Source: Acidovorax sp. CF316 (GTDB taxonomy: Bacteria > Pseudomonadota > Gammaproteobacteria > Burkholderiales > Burkholderiaceae_C). From it: 54,059 bases of DNA. The notes below the pieces were generated by a model. It made no database searches. It was not told where the DNA came from and saw only the letters and a program-made list of their open reading frames with translations. The DNA lies in the NCBI RefSeq assembly GCF_000276605.1, contig NZ_AKJX01000005.1, forward strand, positions 1 through 54,059, given 5' to 3'. Every line of letters begins with the position of its first letter. The stretch's first letter is position 1. This document shows, one piece after another, positions 48,700-54,059 of this stretch. A program made the translations under genes and the position numbers.

Positions 48700-50493
48700 A
48701 TGAGCATCCGCCACACCTTGCTGGCCAGCAGCGTCGCACTGGCCCTGGCCAGCCTGACCGCCTGCAGCAGCACCCCGACGGCCGTAACTGCCGTCCCGGC
48801 ATCCGCGCCGGCAGTACAGCAGACGGCAGCGGCCCAGGCCGCCAGCGCCGCCTATGACTTCGACATGGACGTGTTCCACCCCGTGGTGGCGCGCAACGGC
48901 ATGGTCGCCACCGAACAGGAACTGGCCTCGCAGATCGGCCTCGACATCCTGAAGGCCGGCGGCAACGCGGTGGACGCGGCCGTGGGCATCGGCTTTGCGC
49001 TGGCCGTGGCCCTGCCCAATGCGGGCAACCTGGGCGGCGGCGGCTTCATGATGGTGCACGACGCCAAGACCGGCAAGAGCGTGGCCCTGGACTTCCGCGA
49101 AGTGGCGCCCATCAAGGCCACGCGCGACATGTACCTGGACGACAAGGGCAACGTGGTGGACGGCAAGTCGCTGTTCACCCACTACGCCGTGGGCGTGCCC
49201 GGCACCGTGGCCGGCATGGAGCATGCGCTCAAGACCTGGGGCACCTTGCCGCTGTCGCGCGTGATCGCCCCGGCCATCGAGCTGGCAGACCGGGGCTTCC
49301 CCGTGAGCGAAACCCTGGCCAAGATCCTGCAGCAGGAAAAGAAGAACATGGGCAAATGGCCCGCCACCCAGGCCATCTTCTGGAAGAACGGCGAGCCCCT
49401 GAAGGTGGGCGACCCGCTGGTGCAAAAAGACCTGGCCCAGTCCATGCGCCTGATCGGCCAGCAAGGCGCCAAGGCGTTCTACGAAGGCGAGATCGCCCAG
49501 AAGATCGCAGCCGAGATGGCACCGCACGCCGGCGCCCTCAGCCTACAGGACCTGCGCGAGTACAAGGTGGCCGAGCGCGTGCCCACGCGCGGCACCTACC
49601 GCGGCTATGAGATCGTGACCATGCCGCCACCCTCTTCCGGCGGCCCGCACCTGGTGCAGATTTTGAACATGCTGGAGCCCCTGCCCCTGGCCCAGTGGGG
49701 CCCCAACAGCGCCCAGACCATCCACTACATGGCCGAGAGCATGAAGCTGGCGTACGCCGACCGCGCCGAGTACCTGGGCGACCCGGACTTCGTGAAGATC
49801 CCGCTCAAGGGCCTGACCTCCAAGCGCTACGCCGAGTCGCTGGCCAAGGGCATCGACGGCAACACCGCGCGCACGGGCAAGAGCATCAAGCCCGGCCAGC
49901 CCCAGCCGTACGAGAGCGACCAGACCACCCACTACTCCGTGGTGGACAAAGCCGGCAACGCCGTGGCCGTGACCTACACGCTGAACACCAACTTCGGCAG
50001 CGGCATCGTCGCCAAGGGCACGGGCATCTTGCTCAACAACGAGATGGACGACTTCTCGGCCAAGCCCGGCGTGGCCAATGCCTACGGCCTGGTCGGCGGC
50101 GACGCCAACGCAGTCGCAGCCAAGAAGCGCCCCCTGTCGTCGATGACGCCCACCCTGGTGCTCAAGGACGGCAGGCCCACCCTGGTGACCGGCAGCCCCG
50201 GCGGCGCGCGCATCATCACCACGGTGCTGCAGACCGTGGTGAACACGATTGATTTCGGCATGAACCCCGCTGAAGCCGCTGCTGCACCGCGCGTGCACCA
50301 CCAGTGGACGCCGGATGAGCTGCGCGTGGAAAAGGGCCTGTCGCCCGACACCCTGGCCCTGCTCAAGCAACGTGGCCACAACATCGCGGTGAAGCCTTCG
50401 ATGGGGCGCACGCAGACGATTCAGCTGCGCGGTGGCGCGCTGTATGGGTACTCGGATCCGCGCAATCCGGATGGGAAGACGTTGGGGTATTGA
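48700..50493 (+). CDS. ggt: Gamma-glutamyltransferase (glutathione hydrolase), lipoprotein form
   Basis: Cleaves or transfers the gamma-glutamyl group of glutathione and related amides outside the cytoplasmic membrane. The 597-residue precursor has a lipobox ASLTAC (lipidation Cys22) and a linker. The large subunit carries NGMVATEQELASQIGLDILK and NAGNLGGGGFMMVHD. Autoprocessing is predicted between Gln408 and catalytic Thr409 (SDQTTHYSVVDKAGNAVAVT). Later motifs NNEMDDFSAKPG and RPLSSMTPTLVLKDG, then SPGGARI, complete the active site. A strong terminator follows. Confidence 0.95.
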   Translation: MSIRHTLLASSVALALASLTACSSTPTAVTAVPASAPAVQQTAAAQAASAAYDFDMDVFHPVVARNGMVATEQELASQIGLDILKAGGNAVDAAVGIGFALAVALPNAGNLGGGGFMMVHDAKTGKSVALDFREVAPIKATRDMYLDDKGNVVDGKSLFTHYAVGVPGTVAGMEHALKTWGTLPLSRVIAPAIELADRGFPVSETLAKILQQEKKNMGKWPATQAIFWKNGEPLKVGDPLVQKDLAQSMRLIGQQGAKAFYEGEIAQKIAAEMAPHAGALSLQDLREYKVAERVPTRGTYRGYEIVTMPPPSSGGPHLVQILNMLEPLPLAQWGPNSAQTIHYMAESMKLAYADRAEYLGDPDFVKIPLKGLTSKRYAESLAKGIDGNTARTGKSIKPGQPQPYESDQTTHYSVVDKAGNAVAVTYTLNTNFGSGIVAKGTGILLNNEMDDFSAKPGVANAYGLVGGDANAVAAKKRPLSSMTPTLVLKDGRPTLVTGSPGGARIITTVLQTVVNTIDFGMNPAEAAAAPRVHHQWTPDELRVEKGLSPDTLALLKQRGHNIAVKPSMGRTQTIQLRGGALYGYSDPRNPDGKTLGY

Positions 50494-50535
50494 GTGATCG
50501 ATGGGTGGGCCTGCGTGGCAGGCCTACCGACCAGC

Positions 50536-50569
50536 AAAGGCCGCGCCCCTCACGGGGCGCGGCCTTTTT
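50536..50569 (+). terminator. Strong rho-independent terminator of ggt
   Basis: Perfect 14-bp stem AAAGGCCGCGCCCC / GGGGCGCGGCCTTT with TCAC loop, ending in five T residues. Confidence 0.95.
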
Positions 50570-50919
50570 GTCGACGTTTCACGGCTCAACCCAACACCTG
50601 CCCGGGGTACACCGCCCCGATGGCCGGGGTGCCAACACAGCATCGCAGTGCCTGCGCTATAGTGATCCAGCACATCGGCGGGCCTCCTCACCCACCGACA
50701 CGGCCCTCTACATCTGAAGAGCATGCACCGCGCCGCCTGGCCCCCTCTCTGACATCTTTTGAATGATGTTCCGCCTGATCCCAGTGCGTCTATGACGTGC
50801 GGGAGTGGCTGCATATCAATGCCCCCGGCAAGCCCCTTGCCGCGGGCGGTCGTTTTTCGCCCGGTCATTCCATCGAACGACCGGCGAACCGCAAACCCAA
50901 AATACTGTCAGGTCAACAC
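50570..50919. other. Gene-free 350-bp region before the proline-dehydrogenase-like gene
   Basis: No supported coding sequence. A TATAGT word at 50658-50663 could be a -10 box, without a good -35. An in-frame GTG at 50797 would extend the downstream protein by 41 low-quality residues and is not preferred. Confidence 0.35.
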
Positions 50920-51828
50920 ATGCAATTCTTCAATGTGATGATGGCGTACGCCATCCCTCTTGTCCCCCGCTTTCTGGTCCAGCGCATATCGCGCCGTTAC
51001 ATCGCCGGCGCGGACCTCACCCAAGCCGTCGCCCGCATCCGGCAGCTGAACGCACAGGGCTTTCCGGTCACCGTGGATGATCTTGGGGAGCTGGTCATCA
51101 CGCCCGGTCACGCCGATGCGATGGTCGACGAGTACGAACAGGTGCTGCAGGCCATTGATCGAGAGCAGCTGCAAGCCACCATCTCCGTCAAACCATCCGC
51201 CGTGGGCTTGCTTCTGGATGCAAAGGCCTGCGGCGAGCGGCTTGAGCAGCTGTTAGCCTCTGCAGCAGCCCACGCCACAAGCATCTGCCTGGACATGGAG
51301 GACGCCTCGTGTACGCAGGCCGAAATCGACCTCTTCGGCAGCCTTGCCCAGTGCCACCGCAATGTGCACTTGGCGGTGCAAGCCTACCTTCGGCGAACGC
51401 ACCGGGACATGGAGTTCCTGCTGGGGCTGAGAGCCACCATGCGGATCTGCAAAGGCATCTATGTCGAGCAGCCCGACCACTTGGTCGATGGCGCGCTGAG
51501 CAACCGAACCGCGATCAATCCGCACTTCCTCGCGCACGTCTCCCGGTGCTTCGAAGCTGGCACCTTCGTCGCAGTTGCCACCCATGATGCAGCGCTTATC
51601 CAGGAGGTCGTCCACCTCGCCAGGAGAACGAAGATCAGTGCAACCGCGTTTGAATTCCAGATGCTCCTGGGCGTCTGCGAGCCACTGCGCGACCAGTTGC
51701 GCACGATGGGGTTCACCGTGAGGATCTATGTTCCCTACGGAAAGGACTGGTACGGCTACAGCACGCGCCGGATCAAAGAGAACCCGCAAATCGTCGGACA
51801 CCTGGCTCGTGCGTTGATGGGGTACTGA
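50920..51828 (+). CDS. Proline dehydrogenase-family protein (monofunctional)
   Basis: A 302-residue FAD-dependent beta/alpha-barrel protein of the PRODH family. Motifs: QLQATISVKPSAVGLLLDAK (substrate/FAD strand), ATSICLDMEDASC, RICKGIYVEQPDHLVDG, FVAVATHDAALIQEVVHLAR, FEFQMLLGVCEPLRDQL and the late VRIYVPYGKDWYGYSTRRIK, which carries the conserved Arg pair binding the carboxylate. Normal reaction: proline to delta1-pyrroline-5-carboxylate. Codon third positions are visibly less GC-rich than in neighbouring genes, suggesting recent acquisition. No P5C dehydrogenase is adjacent. Length matches small PutB/PRODH forms. Confidence 0.85.
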   Translation: MQFFNVMMAYAIPLVPRFLVQRISRRYIAGADLTQAVARIRQLNAQGFPVTVDDLGELVITPGHADAMVDEYEQVLQAIDREQLQATISVKPSAVGLLLDAKACGERLEQLLASAAAHATSICLDMEDASCTQAEIDLFGSLAQCHRNVHLAVQAYLRRTHRDMEFLLGLRATMRICKGIYVEQPDHLVDGALSNRTAINPHFLAHVSRCFEAGTFVAVATHDAALIQEVVHLARRTKISATAFEFQMLLGVCEPLRDQLRTMGFTVRIYVPYGKDWYGYSTRRIKENPQIVGHLARALMGY

Positions 51829-51829
51829 C

Positions 51830-52070
51830 AGCCCTCTCGAAGTTCCGCAGGGGCTGGTAGTGCATGAGGATGTACTCCAGTCCCTGCGCGCCATCACGCG
51901 CCCATATCTGGGATAGATGTCCGCAGCATCCATGGCTCCAGGGGCGTAGCGCCTGGCTAATTCTTTCGGAGGCAAGCCATCCAGGAAATGGGACCACCTC
52001 GCGGACCTGCTCGGGCAGGTCTCGGCATGCGCCAAGGTGCGCAGCCAGTAACAGGCTGCCTGCAGCCCTG
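51830..52070 (-). pseudogene. Frameshifted remnant of a DUF1877/YfbM-like gene
   Basis: On the minus strand three segments line up as one DUF1877-like C-terminal region only if frames are switched: LPEQVREVV (frame A), then HFLDGLPPKELARRYAPGAM and DAADIYP (frame B), then QIWARDGAQGLEYILMHYQP and LRNFERA (frame A). Together they recall the family consensus ending in ADIYPxIW...LDYL..Y..LR.F. The N-terminal half is absent and two compensating shifts are needed, so it is a decayed gene. It occupies most of the 51829-52315 gap; the rest (52071-52315) holds only the inverted repeat before dctA. Confidence 0.5.
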
Positions 52071-52254
52071 CATGTGGCATGTTTTCAAGGCCCATTGTTC
52101 AGCAATGCGGACGCCCGGTTTGAACCGGCATTGCAACGGCAGGCGCCAGGACAACGAGCAAGAGGTAGGCGTCGGCGCTCCCCATTTGCCGCGCACTGCG
52201 CTTTCGCATTCGTGCGCCGGCCCCCGGGCATACCCTCATACGCCCAAGCCCCAA

Positions 52255-52279
52255 CTTGCCTACAGTTCTTGTATGCAAG
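52255..52279. promoter_or_regulatory. Inverted repeat upstream of the DctA-type gene
   Basis: CTTGCCTAC-N7-GTATGCAAG has 8 of 9 paired positions. The right part CTTGTATGCAAG (52268-52279) resembles FCD-type GntR operators (TTGTATACAA). It lies 36 bp before the symporter start. Operator role is inference. Confidence 0.4.
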
Positions 52280-52315
52280 ATTTGCTTTCAAGACACAACT
52301 GAAGGAGACATGGGC

Positions 52316-53596
52316 ATGCGGCGGTTTTTCAAATCCCTTTTTGGCCAGGTGGTGCTGGCCCTCATAGCCGGCGTGGTGGTGGGCTTGGTGTGGCCCGACA
52401 CGGCCATTGCCCTCAAGCCCCTGGGCGATGGCTTCATCAAGCTGATCAAGATGCTGATCCCGCTGATCGTGTTCTGCGTGGTGGTGCATGGCATCGCGGG
52501 CACGGGGGACCTCAAGCGCGTGGGCCGGGTGGGGGTGAAGTCGCTGATCTACTTCGAGCTGGTGACCACCGTGGCGCTGGTGCTGGGGCTGGTGCTGGCC
52601 TTTGTGTTCCAGCCCGGCGTGGGCATGAACGTGGACCCCAAGGCGCTGGACCCCAAGGCCATGGGCGCCTATGTGGAGAACGCGGGCAAGCTCACGGGGG
52701 GCGGGTTCACGGACTTTCTGCTCAAGCTGATCCCGAACACGGCCGTGAGCGCGTTTGCCAATGGCGACGTGCTGCAGGTGCTGCTGTTCTCCATTGTGTT
52801 CGGCTGTGCGCTGGCGATGCTGGGTGAGCGCGGGGCGCGGGTCACGGTGCTGATCGAGGACCTGTCGCACGTGCTGTTCAAGACCATGGGCATCATCATC
52901 AAGCTGGCGCCGCTGGGCGTGCTGGGTGCCATTGCCTTCACGGTGGGCAAGTACGGCATCGGCTCACTCAAGCAGTTGGGCATGCTGGTGGTTCTGTTCT
53001 ATGCAGCGGTGGTCATCTTCGTGGTGGTGGTGCTGGGCACCATCATGCGGGTGTCGGGTTTCAGCCTGTTCAAGCTGCTGCGCTACCTGCGCGAAGAGCT
53101 GGCGGTGGTGTTTGCCACCACCTCGTCGGACAGCGTGCTGCCGCAGATCATGGCCAAGCTCAAGCACATGGGCATCCGCGATTCGACAGTGGGGCTGGTG
53201 ATCCCCACGGGCTATTCGTTCAACCTGGACGCGTTTTCGATCTACATCACGCTGGCGGCGGTGTTCATTGCCCAAGCCACCAATACGCCGATCTCGATGG
53301 CCGACCTGTTGACCATTCTGGCGATCTCGCTGGTCACGTCCAAGGGCGCACACGGGGTGCCGGGCTCGGCCATCGTGGTGCTGGCGGCCACGCTGCAGGC
53401 GATTCCGGCCATTCCGGCGATTGGCCTGGTGCTGGTGCTGTCGGTAGACTGGTTCATGGGCATTGCCCGGGCCCTGGGCAACCTGATCGGCAACTGCGTG
53501 GCCACGGTGGCGATTGCCGCGTGGGAGGGCGATATCGACCGCGAGCGCGCGCACGCGGTGCTGGACGGCAAGGCCGTGGAATCGCTGAAGGAGTGA
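52316..53596 (+). CDS. dctA: Dicarboxylate:cation symporter (DAACS family)
   Basis: A 426-residue inner-membrane symporter for C4-dicarboxylates or acidic amino acids. Motifs: FFKSLFGQVVLALIAGVVVG, FIKLIKMLIPLIVFCVVVHG, the serine-rich TTSSDSVLPQIMAKLKHMG, GYSFNLDAFSIYITLAAVFI and GAHGVPGSAIVVLAATLQAI. ATGs at 52310 and 52316 are both in frame: AAGGAG (52302-52307) is 2 bases from the first but 8 bases from the second, so 52316 is the better start. Two residues follow the last predicted helix as VESLKE. A GTG-started binding-protein gene follows 2 bp later. Confidence 0.93.
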   Translation: MRRFFKSLFGQVVLALIAGVVVGLVWPDTAIALKPLGDGFIKLIKMLIPLIVFCVVVHGIAGTGDLKRVGRVGVKSLIYFELVTTVALVLGLVLAFVFQPGVGMNVDPKALDPKAMGAYVENAGKLTGGGFTDFLLKLIPNTAVSAFANGDVLQVLLFSIVFGCALAMLGERGARVTVLIEDLSHVLFKTMGIIIKLAPLGVLGAIAFTVGKYGIGSLKQLGMLVVLFYAAVVIFVVVVLGTIMRVSGFSLFKLLRYLREELAVVFATTSSDSVLPQIMAKLKHMGIRDSTVGLVIPTGYSFNLDAFSIYITLAAVFIAQATNTPISMADLLTILAISLVTSKGAHGVPGSAIVVLAATLQAIPAIPAIGLVLVLSVDWFMGIARALGNLIGNCVATVAIAAWEGDIDRERAHAVLDGKAVESLKE

Positions 53597-53598
53597 GC

Positions 53599-54059
53599 GT
53601 GCAGCCGCATCGTTCACTGAACCGCCGGCTGCTGGTGCTCAAGGGTGCTGCAGCCACCGCCGGCCTGGGCTGGGGCGGCTCCGCCCTGGCACAGGGCACT
53701 GCAGCACCTGCGGACCAGCTGGAGCGCATCCTGCGCAGCAAGGTGCTGCGCGTGGCGGTGCCGCAGGATTTTCCGCCCTTTGGCTTCACGCGCAATGGCG
53801 TGTTCGATGGCTTTGACATTGCCGTGGCGCGCATGCTGGCGGCCGACCTGCGGGTGAGCCTGAAGACGCTGCCCGTGGCCAGCGGCGATCGCATGGCCGC
53901 GCTGCTGGAAGACCGGGTGGACATCATCATCGCCAGCCTGGGCAAGACGGCCGAGCGCGAGAAAGAGATCGACTTCTCCAGCGCCTACGCGCCCACCTAC
54001 ATCGGTGTGTTTGGCGACACCGCCGCGCCGGGTGGCACGGGCGATGCAGCGGCTGGCGC
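53599..54059 (+). CDS. Family 3 periplasmic solute-binding protein (5' part, runs off window end)
   Basis: Starts at GTG 53599 with GGAG nine bases upstream, 2 bp after the dctA stop, and stays open to the window end (about 153 codons). A signal peptide with twin arginine (NRRLLVLKGAAATAGLGW, ending ALAQ) precedes LRVAVPQDFPPFGFTRNGVF, DGFDIAVARMLAADL and ASLGKTAEREKEIDFSSAYA, classic for polar amino acid ABC binding proteins (SBP_bac_3). The RR with no following FLK is only weakly Tat-like. Coupling with dctA suggests shared amino acid or dicarboxylate uptake. Confidence 0.85.
   Translation, partial: MQPHRSLNRRLLVLKGAAATAGLGWGGSALAQGTAAPADQLERILRSKVLRVAVPQDFPPFGFTRNGVFDGFDIAVARMLAADLRVSLKTLPVASGDRMAALLEDRVDIIIASLGKTAEREKEIDFSSAYAPTYIGVFGDTAAPGGTGDAAAG

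Noticed and set aside
51253..52095. 281-codon minus-strand frame as an intact gene
   Set aside because: Most of it is antisense to the proline-dehydrogenase gene; only the first part carries DUF1877-like sequence and that needs frame switches, so it is recorded as a pseudogene remnant.

Overview
The window is high-GC DNA packed with genes on both strands. Protein style (H-NS-like protein ending in a TWTGRGKAPKWI motif, Comamonad-type porin, RhlE-like helicase, two-component BMP/Nup importers) and gene content point to a betaproteobacterium of the Comamonadaceae (Acidovorax / Delftia / Comamonas type). This is inferred from protein families only, since there is no rRNA or tRNA here.

Region 1 (1-13.3 kb) is mostly housekeeping and signalling: a truncated membrane-protein gene at the window edge (directly abutting a 12-G run), an MmyB-type XRE regulator, an H-NS-like protein, a CorC/TlyC-type membrane protein divergent from apaH, an RhlE-like RNA helicase, a SulP-STAS-cNMP transporter coupled to a YpfJ-like zinc peptidase, pyrrolidone-carboxylate peptidase, a delta1-pyrroline-2-carboxylate reductase homologue, an active-looking diguanylate cyclase, a small unknown protein, and dcd.

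Region 2 (13.4-32.5 kb) and region 3 (40.1-48.2 kb) together form a purine salvage/catabolism island. It includes guanine deaminase, an orphan BMP-type binding protein, a chemoreceptor, adenosine deaminase coupled to a Rieske oxygenase, a complete purine-nucleoside-type ABC importer (lipoprotein, two permeases, double ATPase), a LysR regulator, a flavin reductase/nucleobase deaminase pair, a GntR regulator, and xdhAB. Further along come puuD (urate hydroxylase with cytochrome c tail), xdhC, hydroxyisourate hydrolase, a second GntR regulator, puuE allantoinase, a natural UraD-AllC fusion, and an M20 hydrolase. The genes cover adenosine/guanine -> hypoxanthine/xanthine -> urate -> 5-hydroxyisourate -> OHCU -> allantoin -> allantoate -> ureidoglycolate level. 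A type 2 glycerate kinase at 36.8 kb could serve the glyoxylate end. Sequence-visible operators (perfect palindromes beside both GntR genes, a shared 16-bp motif in the lysR and xdhA promoters, and an 11/12 partial copy of the second GntR operator upstream of puuD) suggest a layered regulon.

Between the two halves (32.5-40.1 kb) lie a GGDEF protein, a Crp/Fnr regulator divergent from a porin with an FNR-type box between them, glycerate kinase, and an EAL-CBS-GGDEF protein. Region 4 (48.2-54.1 kb) has a gamma-glutamyltransferase lipoprotein, a proline-dehydrogenase-family gene of different base composition, a decayed DUF1877-like remnant, a DctA-type symporter, and the 5' end of a family 3 solute-binding protein gene running off the window.

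Coordinates come from open reading frames with start codons chosen by ribosome-binding sites, overlaps or family N-termini. Functions are by family recognition; no database search was run.
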